Positions 1 through 13,481 of a stretch of DNA of 64,000 bases are shown here, one piece after another (the stretch's first letter is position 1; each line of letters begins with the position of its first letter). Under the pieces are notes generated by a model. That model ran no database searches. It worked only from the letters and a program-made list of their open reading frames with translations, and was not told the origin of the DNA. Origin of the DNA: Centrapalus pauciflorus (taxonomy: Eukaryota; Streptophyta; Magnoliopsida; Asterales; Asteraceae). The position numbers and the translations under genes were made by a program. Location of the stretch: the NCBI GenBank assembly GCA_020465985.1, contig JAANYP010002059.1, forward strand, positions 107,411 through 171,410. The letters run 5' to 3'.

Positions 1-566
1 CATCGCCCTCAATCATTAACCGTTAATTACTATGTAAACGTCAATATTATGGATAGATCTATTTGGGTTGACACCTCCATCCGGGTTGGTCGTGCCAATT
101 GTACACAGATCCATAACTATTTGACATTTCTTGGTATTATGGTGTTGGATACCACAAGGACACTCATAAGTTAAGTTTCGGGGTCATGAGGCTTATGTTA
201 ATACTTAAATTATACGATTCACTTTTATTTTACAACTCACTGAAATCTTGTGTTTCCATTTATGTTGATGTATTTAACATGTTTTTCTCAGGACCGTAAA
301 CGCTAAGGTATCATGTTCATTGCACGTTTAGAAGATTATCAAGTTTTTCAGAGTCCACGGGCATTCCAAACGTTGCGGAGATTACTTCTCATAACTTAAA
401 CTTTTTGTCATGTATTTTAATCTCCGCACTAGTGGCTTTGTATTTTGTGATGCTTGTAAAACGATATTTATATTTTTATGTAGTTTTAGAACGTCCCATT
501 TAGAGATCGTTCATTATGATTATGCATTTGTTTCCGCGACGTCATGCCTCGTTGCCAAGCGGGGTA
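1..566 (+). repeat. 3' part of a family A LTR
   Basis: This stretch matches 23825-24430 of the solo LTR further right. Both contain the words GTTAATTAC, ATTATGGTGTTGGATACC, AAGTTAAGTTTCGGGGTC and the final GCGACGTCA...GCCAAGCGGGGTA. It also matches, in reverse, the start of the LTR at 12562. The LTR runs in from outside the window. Its last few bases (normally ending TGACA) are not intact, because after CCGGGGTGT the sequence passes directly into the LTR of element B. There is no coding content; the short frames at 410-734 are not genes. Confidence 0.85.
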
Positions 567-872
567 CCGGGGTGTTTGAGACCCAACTTCGGGTGGGGGA
601 CCGGAACTTCAGATGGGTTTAATTTTGGGTTATGTATCTCGGGTACAAATTTAATTTCGGCCGAAGATCTGAATTTCGGACCTCTACTAACTTACTTTTA
701 TTTTGCTGCACATTGTTGCTTGTTTACATGTTAATACATGTTTCGTGTTCTTTGTTGTGCATTAACGTGATGGTCTTTCATGCTATAACTGGTAAATCGA
801 TGCTTGCAAGGCTAGATGACCTGGAGCTAATCCCTCTATTGTCCGGAAGAGCACGTGTAGCATCCTCGATGG
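567..872 (+). repeat. Remnant of the 5' LTR of gypsy element B
   Basis: Bases 567-685 match 16122-16241 and bases 685-872 match about 16730-16915 of the 3' LTR of element B. Shared words include GGGTTATGTATCTCGGGTA, TGTTTACATGTTAATACATG and GCTATAACTGGTAAATCGAT. About 490 bp present between these two blocks in the 3' LTR are missing here, and so is the last 380 bp. This 5' LTR is therefore internally deleted and fused straight to gag. No primer-binding site survives. Confidence 0.8.
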
Positions 873-879
873 TAGATTC

Positions 880-1975
880 CGCCTCAATTGAATGTGTTAT
901 ACCGTGTAAATGGCACGATGGAGTTGCGTACTCATATGTGTTTCCATACTTCGTGTGCGAAGAGGTGCACAACGTTTGTCGCAGGAGTCGTCGATTTAAG
1001 GACCTTAAAGGAAATGGAGCTGTGGAGTTTAATGGGCTGGGAGATGTTGTTGCTGCACTGGAATGGATAACAGCAACCGAAAGAACGTTTCGAATCAGCG
1101 ACTGTAGTGAGAAGGACATGGTCCGCTTTGCTACCGCTATGTCACCAAAGATGCAGTTATGTGGTGGAATCCCATGGTTAACACCTTAACCCTGCTGAAG
1201 GTGTCTGTTATGACCTGGGCTGAGTTCACAGAGATATTCACTCAGTAATACTGCCCGGCTGATGAGCACCGTAGACTGGAAGCCAAATTCATGACACTGA
1301 TGTAGGGAACCAAAAAAGTGTTACAATATGCTATGGAGTTCACGAGACTGAGCTTGTTTGCGCCTCATCAAGTTGACACTGAAGAGCGGAAAGTGACCAG
1401 ATTCAAGGTTGGTCTGGATTTTGAAATTAGGAGGGTTATGAGCAATGTCTGCTACCCTACATTTGCTGGCTACTGGAGGCTGCCAGAAATGTTGAACAAA
1501 TCCTGATAATGTCTGGGTATACGATTGGGTATGTTGTCGCCTCTGCTAATCCCAGTCAGCCATCATCGCCAAAACGCCAACGTGAGGGAGGCTACTTTGG
1601 TTCATCTCATTCATCTCAATACTCATCTCAGCATTCTTACAGTCGACCTTCTTCTTCTTCAGATCAGGCTCGTGCATACTCAATCAACACGGAACCGTAG
1701 TACTGTAATAAATGTCGCCTTGAACATTTTGGTCGGTGCACTGACGAGCATGCCTGCTTTTGTTGTGAAGAGTTGGGCCACTATCAAGATAAATGCCCAC
1801 GAAAATATGATGCCTACCATAAGTGTGGTAAATGAGGGCCTTATAGTAGGAATCGTAGAAAGGAAACTCCAGCTGCTCCATCTTTGACACAATCTTCTAG
1901 GGGATCAAGTGGTGGTTCAGTCAGCCGCCGTAACCAGCCAACGAGAACACCTGCTCGTGCATTTTAAATCACTGC
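880..1975 (+). pseudogene. Element B gag, broken
   Basis: Ty3/gypsy gag remnant. A capsid-like segment (about 1040-1190) reads AALEWITATERTFRISDCSE, typical of chromovirus capsids. It continues in other frames through MTWAEFTEIF (about 1210) and RRLEAKF (about 1270) to a stretch around 1318-1450. A serine-rich linker (about 1560-1680) is followed by a CCHC zinc knuckle, CFCCEELGHYQDKC, at about 1755-1800. Gag normally packages the element RNA. Several frameshifts and stops break the frame, so no intact protein is possible. It precedes the protease and RT remnants on the same strand, as in gypsy elements. Confidence 0.85.
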
Positions 1976-3695
1976 AGAAGAGGCTAGGGAAGACCCAGAA
2001 ATGGTCATGGGTATGTTTATTGTTAATTCTATGCCTGCACGAGTTCTGTTTGATTCTGGTGCCAATCGGACATTTGTACTACTTTTGCTCAACAATTATC
2101 GATGCCTTTGTCTAAGTTATCTGTTGTGCTTGATATTGAAACTGCTAGTAATACTTTAGCTAAAGTGGATCAAGTATATCGTAATTGTACATTAGTAATT
2201 GAAGGTGTAGTCTTCAATCTTGATTTGATTCCAAAAGAGTTCGGTGAGTTTGATATAATAGTCGGGACAGACTAGTTGATCGAGAATGAGGCCCACATAG
2301 TTTGCAAGAAGATACTGATAAAAATAACTACACCGGATGGGCGAGAGATCTGTATATACAAGGATAGGAGAAGTGGGGATCTGTGTCTATTGACGATTGC
2401 TAAGGCCCGAAAGCTGGTTGCTAAGGGGTGTGAGTCTTATTTGGCATATGCTATTGATGTCAAGGCTGAAAAGAAAATTGTGGTTGATGTGCCTGTTGTG
2501 ACTGAATTCTAGGATGTGTTTCCGGAAGCCTTTTCTGGTGTGCCACCTGGGAGACAAGTAGAATTTCGAATTGATTTGATCCCCAGAGCTGCCACGATAG
2601 CTCGTTCTCCGTACCATCTTGCACCTACTGAAATGCAAGAAATGATAAAGCAACTTCAAGAGTTGTTGGATAAAGGCATCATTCGACCAAGTTCTTCACT
2701 GTGGGGAGCGCCAGTACCATTTGTAAATAAGAAGGATGGCACAATGAGAATGTGCATCGATTATCGTGAGCTAAACAAAGTAACTATCAAGAACAAGTAT
2801 TCGGTGCCAAAGAATTGATGATTTGTATGATCAGCTGCATGGGGTGAATTATTTTTCAAAGATCGATTTGCGATATGGGTACCATCAGCTGAAAGTTCGA
2901 GAGGAGGACATGTCGAAAACGGATTTCAGGTCTCGTTATGGGCACTACAAGAGTCTGGTTATGCCATTTGGGTTAACCAACGCCCCATCTGCTTTTATGG
3001 ACCTTATGAACAGGGTTTGTAGACCAATGCTGGAGAAATCAGTAACTGTATTTATCAGTGATATTCTAGTATACTCTAAGTCAGAAGCTAAGCATGTTAT
3101 ACATCTGAAGGAGTTACTAGATTTATTATGGAAGGAAAATTTATATGCCAAATTATCGAAGTGTGAGTTTTGGTTGCAACCTATTCAATTTTTGGGGCAT
3201 GTTATTTGTAGAGGTGGAATCTCGATGGACCCGACTAAAGTGGAATCGATAAAGAATTAGGAGTCGCCTCGCTCTGCTACAGAATTTAGGAGCTTCTTAG
3301 GCTTATCTGGTTATTATCGGAGACTTATAAAGGACTTTTCAAAGATTGCAGTCCCTTTAACTGCACTGACGAAAAAGAATGTGTCGTTTGTATGGAAAAC
3401 TCAGCAACAATAAGCATTCGATATTCTAAAGAAAAGTTTAAGCGAAACACTGATCCTTGCCCTACCAGAGGGTAATGAAGATTTTGTAGTCTATACGGAG
3501 GCATTGAGGCTGGGATTCGGTGTTGTATTGATGCAGCATGGGAAGGTTATTGCTTATGCCTTGAGACAGCTAAAGCAGCATGAGAAAGACTACTCAACTC
3601 ACGACCTGGAGTTGACCACTATCACATTTGCTTTGAAATTATGGCGACACTACGTATATGGAACTAAGTGTCAATTGTACACTGACCACTAAAGT
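1976..3695 (+). pseudogene. Element B protease, reverse transcriptase and RNase H, broken
   Basis: Continuation of the element B polyprotein. The aspartic protease motif VLFDSGAN lies near 2045-2070. Reverse transcriptase runs from about 2500 to 3260: RMCIDYRELNKVTIKNKYSV, then, after one frameshift near 2815, FSKIDLRYGYHQLKVREEDM and LVMPFGLTNAPSAFMDLMNR. The catalytic box reads FISDILVYS instead of F(I/V)DDILVYS, so the first of the two metal-binding aspartates is a serine. RNase H sequence follows (AYALRQLKQHEKDYSTHDLE, about 3560-3620). In-frame stops are present near 2513, 3258 and 3690. The family is a plant Ty3/gypsy chromovirus, judging by the chromodomain at its far end (14997-15198). 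Confidence 0.9.
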
Positions 3696-5108
3696 ACATC
3701 TTCAACAAGAAAGAACTTAACATGAGGCAACGTAGGCCAATGGAACTGATTAAGGATTACGATTGTGAAATACTTTATCATCAAGGCCAACGTAGTTGCA
3801 GATGCACTAATCCATAAAGCATACGCTAAGGATTGTTGTTATGTGATGACCTCTACGATGTTGACCTCCACAATCATTGAAGATATTAGAGCCGCTCAAA
3901 AGGAACCTTAGAAAGAGGAAAATGTTGGTGTTGAAGATATAAGAGTGCAGATAAAGCTTCTGGAATCAGATGAGTCTGGGTTAAAAGGTGTTTACGGAAG
4001 GATTTGGGTGCCAAAGTTTAGGGGTATGAGAAAAGTTATTATAGAAGAAGCACATCAGTAAAAGTTTTTTGTACATCCTGGGAGCACAAAGATGTACAAT
4101 GAATTAAAAAGCTGACTTCTGGTGGACTTGATTAAAGAAGGATATTGGGCAGTATGTCGAAAGATGTGGAACATGCCGACTTGTGAAAGCCGAACATCAA
4201 CAACCGTATGGCAGTTTGCAATCACTTCACATTTCTGAATGGAAGTGGGAACATATTACCATAGACTTTGTCACTAAGTTACCAAAAACAAGACGTCGAC
4301 ATGATGCGATTTGGGTTATTGTTGATAGATTAACAAAGTCTGCTCATTTCATACCTACCAAAGAAAGTTATTCATTAGATAGATTGGCACAGATTCACAT
4401 AAGCGAGATTATTACTAGACAAGGAGTTCCAAATTCTATTGTATCTGATCGAGATAGTCATTTCACCTACAAATTTTGGTCGGCTTTGCAAGAAGGGTTA
4501 GGCACGAGGATCGCAATGAGTACGGCTTATCGTCCGCAAACTGATATCCATAGTGAAAGAACTATCCTCACACTTGAAGATATGATGTGGTCCTGCATTT
4601 TAGATCTGGGAGGTAAATGGGATGACCATCTAACACTGATAGAATTCTCGTACAATAATAGTTATCATGCAATGATCAAGAAAGCACCGTTTGAGGGACT
4701 CTAAGGAATAATATGTAGGACTCCTACATGTTGGAGAGAAATAAGAGAAACACCAATTGCTGAATCGGCATTGGTACAACAAACAAATGAGAAGATACAA
4801 TTGGTCAGACGGAATATGAAAGCTGCTCAGGATCGACAGAAATGCTATCATGATAAGATACACGAACCACTCAGTTTTGAAGTGAATGATTGGGTGTATC
4901 TGAAAGTATCACCGATGAGAGGTGTTACTCGTTTTGTTGAAAGAGGCAAGCTGACACTGAAGTTCATTGGTCCATTTAGATTAACAGAAAAGATTATGAA
5001 TCAATCTTATCATTTGGAGTTGCCGAAGGAGATGTCGGGCATACACCCGGTGTTTCATGTGGGAAACCTTAGGAAATCCTTCACTACTAGAAATGAGGAC
5101 TGGGCTGA
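3696..5108 (+). pseudogene. Element B integrase, interrupted by element A
   Basis: The end of RNase H (about 3700-3850) is followed by a damaged zinc-binding region and the integrase core at 4183-4704. The core has all three acidic residues: D in ITIDFVTKLP, D in SIVSDRDSHF and E in HSERTILTLE. The C-terminal part (4771-5108) has the usual GPFRLTEKI and HPVFHVGNLRKS motifs. At 5108 the frame is cut by the insertion of element A. Reading across the insertion, the same frame continues at 14997 into the chromodomain. Stops at about 3690, 3910 and 4702 show it was already decaying. Confidence 0.9.
5104..5108. repeat. Left target-site duplication of element A (GCTGA)
   Basis: GCTGA sits immediately before the terminal TGTCACACC of element A, and the same GCTGA follows its terminal GTTACA at 14992. 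A 5-bp duplication is what gypsy integrases make. Confidence 0.9.
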
Positions 5109-6073
5109 TGTCACACCCCGTTACCCCGGTTGGCAACGAAGCGCGACGTCGCGGAAGCATAACCATAATCATAACGAACGACCATTATATGGACGTTTTT
5201 AATATACATCGTTAAAACTTTAGAATATAGCAATGTTTTACATAGTCTGATATGAGAAATGAAGTTCGCACAATACAGAGATTTAATTACATAATTAAAA
5301 TATCCAAAATAATGCAGCTAAATCTCCGTTAATTTTGAATATGCATGCGACTCCATGGATGCGGAAGCTTGAAAGTAAATACGTCCGAAGGCATACTTGC
5401 CTTAATTTCCTGAAAATACACGCTAAAATACGTCAACAAAAATTGTTGGTGAGCTCATAGGTTTACACGTAAATCTGACTTGTATGGACAACAATAGTAG
5501 AGTTTGAATTTATAAAATCATAAATTCCATGTTATGTATTACATATAAACCATCATGCAACCGAAGCTTAATTAAAAATGAGTTTGCCCTGTGCAGTATT
5601 CCCGTACGTAATACCGTGTGTTAAATATATATGCACTCACTGTTAACCTATCCGAACTAACCCGAATGGGGGACATGACTCCCGATAGATCTATCCACAA
5701 TATATTCGCGCTTACAAATAAATGCAATTAACGGTTCATGATATAAGGGCGGATGGAACCACATGTGTAATACATAATAGAAATGAAGTCGTTTTCGTGT
5801 CCATATAAAAACGAAGCATGTATTTCAACCCCAAAACATAACATTGTGAAAATAGGGGCTATGAGGACTCACCGAACTTGTGATGGCAAAAACGAGCGAA
5901 AAGTGCAATTTTTCGTAAGTTGATGGATGGTGCACCGAGCGAGGTTAATCGAGCCCTAAATGATAATAGGGACTTAATATCTCTAATATATGATAATATA
6001 TATATTTATAGATTTTTATGTTTTAAATCACCCAACATTACAAGTTTATAAATAAAACCCGCTTAAAACGTCA

Positions 6074-6926
<853 letters not shown>

Positions 6927-6997
<71 letters not shown>
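6927..6997. repeat. (TA)n microsatellite right of the MITE
   Basis: About 70 bp of uninterrupted TA, the right half of the tract that the MITE split. Confidence 0.95.
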
Positions 6998-7000
<3 letters not shown>

Positions 7001-8335
7001 TCCAGCTTTTTCGGAGGTTTTTCGGCCTACTTTGAGGCTGTTTTTGACCAAGCTCCAAAACGTTTTAGGCCTTGGTTATCTAGGACATTAAACTACTATA
7101 TACAAATGATTTTTAGAATCAAGAACGGCCATTTTTCAAGATGTTTAGGTTAGGGAAAAAGTTTGTTGAAAACCCTATGTTGGCCATTTATGAGCTGTCA
7201 AACTTTCGGTTTCTCAAATAATTTCTGGAGGTCTTAAACTCTAAAATAAATTATGAAAACTTCCAGATCTATAGTTAAGACATAGATCTAACTTTTGAGA
7301 AAAGAATCAACTCATTTCGTTAAGTTATGAGATAGTTATGATTTTTCAAAATCGATATAAATTTTCCGCCGAAAATCCGCAGTTTATAAACTTGAAATAA
7401 CTTATGATTTTTGTTGTTTATTCAAAAACTATTTGTATACAAGTTGTAAAACACATATATATTACTTGTTTTCATAATATTAACACTTTTATGATGTGTT
7501 TATATATTCATAAACACATTTAAAGAAACAACTTAAAAACAAAAACTAGAAACTTATAAACTTGAGTTTTTATGAAACTTGTTGTTGTTGGTGATTATAT
7601 ATATTATGCAAGACTTATATAAACACAAATGTATGATGAAATAAGTTGGTATTTACTTACTTTGATGTATTTGGAGTATGAAATTGAGAAGAAGTTGGAA
7701 CTCTTGCAAGATTTGGACCAAGAACACTTGAATGAAAATGTTTGTAGTGGGTGTGTGTGTGGGATCCGGTTTTTAGAGAGAAAAAGGAAGAGTTTTGGTG
7801 TGAAAATAATGAAAGGGAAGCTCTCTATTTATAGGCAAAGTCTTGGTCTTTCAAATGGAGGTTGAGTGGAGTGTTGGATGAGATGAAAGACGATGATGAA
7901 AATGATTTGATTATGATGGGTTATGGAAGTGTGTATTATAAAAATGAAGTCAAAACCTACTTGTACCTCCCTATGGGCAGATCTTTAGAAGATATTTTGA
8001 TGTATTTTCATTTTTTTTGTATAAATGTATTTAGAATGTATTCTTGTATTTCCATTTTTATGTAAATTCATAAATACTTTTGAATGCATTTGTTTAATGA
8101 TTTGTTTTAGTCTTGCATCATTAATGTTAAGTAAGTGTAATAATGCATGATTAGTGTTACTAATCTTAATTTAATTATGTACTTAGTTGAATTAATCCTT
8201 CATATCGTAAATCGATCGGATAAATTGATTTCCTGATTCATCGCATCGATGAATTTGATTCTAATTGAGTTGAATTTCTTCATGAACCTTGTTAATCACT
8301 TTGATTAATTTCTAATAACCACTGATTAGGTTATA

Positions 8336-9560
8336 ATTGAGAACATATGAGGGTATTTTTCTCGGAACTGATCTTCGCGTTCCCACATAAACTCAGGACC
8401 TCGCTTAGAGTTCCATCTGACTTTTATTATCGAGATCCGGCTGTGTTTTAGTTTCTTGACTTCTCGGTCCATTATTTCTACAGGTTGCTCAATGAAGTTC
8501 AACTTATCATCTAACTCTAGCTCGCCCATGGATATAACGAGTGTTTCATCATCCAAACACTTCTTAAGGTTGGATACATGGAAGGTATTGTGCACGCTGC
8601 TAAGCTCTGGTGGCAGCTCTAAACGATAAGCTACTAGTCTAATTCTTTTTAAGACCTTGAATTGTCAAATGTAACGAGGATTCAGTTATCCTTGTTTCCC
8701 AAATCGTATCACTCCCTTTCATGGCAAGACTTTCATCGGTACCCTTTCTCCTAATTGGAACTCAAAGGATTTTCTCCTTACGTCTAGATAACTTTTCTGA
8801 AAATCGCGGGCAACTTTTAGGTGGTTCCGTATCTGTACTATCTTTTCGGTGGCCTCAAGTATGATTCTAGGCCAATGACTTGACGATCCCTGACTTTGAC
8901 CCGTCAAAGGGGTGATCCACACTTTTTTCTGTACAGTGCCTCAAACGGAGCAACCTTAAAACATGTGTGATTGTTATTGTTCGATAATTCCACTAAGGAA
9001 AAGGAGTATCCCAAACACTTCCCAAAATCCATCACACAGGCTCTTAACATATGTTCTAGGGTTTGGATCATTCTTTCACTCTGACCATTGGTCAGAGGGT
9101 GATATGCGGTACTTGTTCAAGTTTGTACCCAAAGCTCGTTGTAACGATTTCCAAAAATTTAGATGTAAATCTGCTATCTAAATCCGAAATGATTGAAATG
9201 GGCACTCCAGGTTTGGAGACGACGTCCTTTAGGTACGTTTGGACTAGCTTATTAATCTTGTTGTTCTCCTTGATTGGTAGGAATGCGAAAATTTGGTTTG
9301 GCGGCCGACTATTACTCATATGGTTTCTGATGTTTGTCTTATCTTTGTAGCATGTTAGGAATTTGTTGACATATGTGGCAATGTCAGCCTTCATGTTAGG
9401 CCACCAGTATAGCTCCTTGCGGTTATGATACATTTTATCGGATCTGGGGTGAACGACATATCTTGATTTGTGTCCGTCATCCGTAACCAGTTTTCTTACT
9501 CTATCAAAAACAGGGTAACCAAACTCTATTCATGAAGTATCGATTTCCATTAACCCTTAT
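8336..9560 (-). pseudogene. Element A integrase and chromodomain, broken
   Basis: On the minus strand, 9433-9092 holds the end of the zinc-binding region (ELYWWPNMKADIATYVNKFL) and the integrase core up to ISIISDLDSRFTSKF, where the usual SDRD reads SDLD. Bases 8922-8719 hold the region around the basic C-terminal domain. Bases 8595-8336 hold the HNTFHVSNLKKCL motif and a chromodomain (ISIIKVRWNSKRGPEFMWER). Chromodomains direct chromovirus insertion toward particular chromatin. The frames are joined only by frameshifts. The C-terminus runs to the truncated 3' LTR. Confidence 0.88.
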
Positions 9561-11060
9561 CCCAAACTATTTATCCATTCTGTGCAGGGCTTTATTTTTC
9601 ATATTTTCCTCATTAACATCTTCTACTTGTGCACCATGAACTAAAAAAGGAAGGTTTGGTTGAATGGTTATAACTAGGGCTGGTACTCTTAACGGCTTAA
9701 CTCGTTTCTTTCGGCTCTGAGCGTCTGCAACCACATTAGTTTTCCTCAAGTGATAACGAATTTCATAGTTGCAATCACTTATTAGCTCCATCAACGATGC
9801 TACCTCATATTCGACTCTTTCTGGCTTAAGATGTGTTGGAGGCTCTTATGGTCTGTGAGTGTAGTACACTTCTTACCGTACAACTAATGTCTCCAAGTCT
9901 TAAGCATAAGGACTACTGCTCCAATATCTAGATCATGCATTGTGTAGTTCACCTAGTGAACCTTAAGTTTTCATAAAGTATAAGCTATGACCCTATCTTT
10001 CTATATCAACCCATTGTGTGAAGCGTCTACAAATTTCTTGCTTCTCTCGGATAAAATAAGTGTGCTGCATAGTTTGTGCTTTTATAATTGAAATGATGTC
10101 TCCTTATCCTCACCCCAATCATACTTAATGTCTTTTCGGGTCAATTTTGTTAGAGCTCCGGTGATCTTTGAGAAATTTTTGATAATTGCCTATAATAAGT
10201 GGCATGTCTTAAGGATTGTCGTATCTCTATGGAGGTTCTAAGAGTTGACCAATTCCTGATAACTTCGATCTTTGCGGGGTCGATTTGGATCCCTTTAATA
10301 TTGATCACGTGACCGAGAAATCTTACCTATCTTAGCCAAACGTCCAACTTAAAAAGCGTGCCATATAGTTGTTCTTTCTTCAACAACTCTAGAATCAGTC
10401 TTAAATGTTTGCTCGTGCTCCTCCTTGTTTCGTTAGTAGATTAAGATGTCATTCATGAATAGAATCACGAATTTGTCTAGATAAGGTTTGCACACCCGAT
10501 TTATGAGGTCCATGAATACCGTTGGGGTACTGGTTAATCCAAACGGCATTAATAGGAATTTATGATGACCGTAACGGAATCTAAAGGTTGTATTTGGAAT
10601 GTCTTTCTTGCGAACTATAACCTGATGATAACCAGACCTCAGGTCGATCTTCGAATAGAAGCTTGATTTTTGGAGTTTGGTCAAACAAGTCATTGATCCT
10701 TTGTGAGCGGGTATCGGTTCTTTTAGTTTATTTAGCTCTCGGTAATTGATGCACATTCTGAAGGTTCCATCCTCCTTCTTTATAAACAAAACTGGAGCTC
10801 CTCCAAAGTGAGGAACTCAGTTTGATAAACCTTTCATCTAAGAGCTCCTACGGTTGGTTGGACGATTTTTACACTATTGATGGGGCTAATCGGCCTGGTG
10901 CTCGAGCCACTGGTGCAGGACCTGATACTAGGACGATTTTTGAATTTGACTTGCCTCGTTGTTGGGGGTTCAAGTAAGTGTTCTGGAATGACTTTGGGGT
11001 AACCATAAATAATAAGAATATTTTTGAGCCGCTTTTCCTTTGGCTCCCTCTCTGTCAACC
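9561..11060 (-). pseudogene. Element A reverse transcriptase and RNase H, broken
   Basis: Reverse transcriptase lies on the minus strand at about 11058-10433: FIKKEDGTFRMCINYRELNK, SKIDLRSGYHQVIVRKKDIP and LLMPFGLTSTPTVFMDLINR. The catalytic box reads FMNDILIY, so the first active-site aspartate is an asparagine, which should abolish activity. RNase H follows (about 10400-9560), including the end motif YEIRYHLRKTNVVADAQSR, with many stops. Confidence 0.9.
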
Positions 11061-12471
11061 CTTCTAGGTCCTAATGCTAGAGATGATGCTTACTTTGGTA
11101 TTTATTGCTTTGCCTTGGACAATAAGGACCTTCTTATTGGCTAAATGTATATGAACCGTCTTCTTGTTGCACACTATTTCTACACGATTTTTCGATAGTC
11201 AATCCATGCCTATGACACGTCAAAACTTCTCAGTTTGACGGGCATCAAATCTATTTCAAAGAGTCGGCCTACTAATTCTAAGGAGCATCCTCGACTTATA
11301 TTATTTGTCTTAAGCGTCTCACTGTCATCAACCTCAATAGCATAAGTGGCACTTAATTGTGTAAGAATGAATTTTATCTGCTTACTGAACTTAGTGGATA
11401 TGAAGCTCCTATCAGCACCAGTATCAGATAGTAGAAATGCATAAGTGGTATCTAATTGGGTAAGAGGATAAGTCTATGGGTTTGAAATTTCTTAGGCAGA
11501 TTGTCGTACTACATGTCCTCGTGCACATAGTTATAGATAAAACTTAGTTCTTCATAAAAATGCTTGATACCTAATCTTTGTACATGATAAGGTCGGAGTT
11601 TTCCGATAAGTCTCAAGCCTTACATCCCTAAAGATACATCACATAGTAAAACCTAGAGAAATACTATAAAATGGTAGAAGGGCACTAAGTATGAGATGCC
11701 TCCGGGGTTTCCCCGTACTCCAGAGCGTTAAGTCGTTGGGTTAGCTCTGCATTGCAGGCTTCGCGCTCTGCTAGGCACTGCCACAATTCGTTGATTCCGT
11801 CTTGTTGGATCGCCTAGGTATTCTGGTTGGCCCAATGTATGTTGGTGTTTTTGCATTGTCTCCTTCTTAATCCTTGTAGAGATCTCACGGAGCTCCTCGT
11901 GGATTTATCAAAATTGGAGGTCGTGTCTGGCGGCCCTCGCCACCAAGAGAGGCACCGTTTGTTACGTAGGTTTCTGGGTAAGTGTCGGCACTTGAGAGGA
12001 AGATGGTGTTCTGACTTCAAACTGGCATTGGATCCCTTCCTCGTTTCTCCACTCTTGGAGTGTGTGAGGCATCCATCCCCACTTTCTTATGTTTACCCGT
12101 TACTACTGCGGCAGGCTTGGCTGATGGGCAGGTACCGAGATAGACTACCGTTGTGCTTGTCACACCCTTTCCCTAGCGGTGAATTTCATCAATGGTCCAT
12201 TGGGATGGATTTCGAATAGGGTGTAGGGTGCAATTTGTGGTGGTAATGGTGGAGAAATTTGTGTTAAAGGGCCACAATTGCCCTCCTTGTGCTTTGACGG
12301 GTCCATTACATCGTCATTGATTTGGTCTGGGTGGGTTCCCGATCGAAAGTACACCTCAGTGTCACCTTTGCATCCTTGTTCCATGGGTGAGAATTCATCC
12401 TCTGAATCAAAGAGGATAATAATCGTATTGTTCGACATGTTATTGTCATCAGGGTCCATATATGTGTTCAC
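11061..12471 (-). pseudogene. Element A protease and gag remnants
   Basis: The protease motif DTGADRSFISTK is readable on the minus strand near 11430-11390, followed by the end of the domain (about 11380-11220). At about 11810-11690 a short heptad-like stretch, ELWQCLAEREACNAELTQRL, looks like the N-terminal helix of a chromovirus gag. I could not find the capsid core or a CCHC knuckle between it and the protease, so most of gag appears deleted. The acidic leader at 12471-12160 and the frame at 12020-11814 are of uncertain status. Confidence 0.65.
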
Positions 12472-12545
12472 AGTTCTTGAAGAAAGTGTAGTTTTTGTAA
12501 CAGTAATAGTCTAGGTACTAATGCAACCTAGTTCACTATAACAAT

Positions 12546-12558
12546 GGCTCTGATACCA
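12546..12558 (-). other. Primer-binding site of element A
   Basis: The minus strand reads TGGTATCAGAGCC three bases after the end of the 5' LTR (12562). This is the standard plant retrotransposon primer site, complementary to the 3' end of initiator tRNA-Met. Confidence 0.95.
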
Positions 12559-12561
12559 ATC

Positions 12562-13448
12562 TGTCACACCCCGTTACCCCGGTTGGCAACGAAGCGCGAC
12601 GTCGCGGAAGCATAACCATAATCATAACGAACGACCACTATATGGACGTTTTTAAAATACATCGTTAAAACTTTAGAATATAGCAATGTTTTACATAGTC
12701 TGAAATGAGAAATGAAGTTCGCACAATACAGAGATTTAATTACATAATTAAAATATCCAAAATAATGCAGCTAAATCTCCGTTAATTTTGAAGATGCATG
12801 CGACTCCATGGATGCGGAAGCTTGAAAGTAAATACGTCCAAAGGCATACTTGCCTTAATTTCCTGAAAATACACGCTAAAATACGTCAACAAAAATTGTT
12901 GGTGAGCTCATAGGTTTACACGTAAATCTGACTTGTATGGACAACAATAGTAGAGTTTGAATTTATAAAATCATAAATTCCATGTTATGTATTACATATA
13001 AACCATCATGCAACCGAAGCTTAATTAAAAATGAGTTTGCCCTGTGCAGTATTCCCGTACGTAATACCGTGTGTTAAATATATATGCACTCACTGTTAAC
13101 CTATCCGAACTAACCCGAATGGGGGACATGACTCCCGATAGATCTATCCACAATATATTCGCGCTTACAAATAAATGCAATTAACGGTTCATGATATAAG
13201 GGCGGATGGAACCACATGTGTAATACATAATAGAAATGAAGTCGTTTTCGTGTCCATATAAAAACGAAGCATGTATTTCAACCCCAAAACATAACATTGT
13301 GAAAATAGGGGCTATGAGGACTCACCGTGCTTGCGATGGCAAAAACGAGCGAAAAGTGTAATTTTTCGTAAGTTGATGGATCGTGCACCGAGCGAGATTA
13401 ATCGAGCCCTAAATGATAATAGGGACTTAATATCTCTAATATATGATA

Positions 13449-13481
<33 letters not shown>

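Noticed and set aside
12546..12558. Possible tRNA gene fragments at GGCTCTGATACCA sites (also 41384, 49008, 62912)
   Set aside because: These are primer-binding sites next to LTR ends; no cloverleaf around them.
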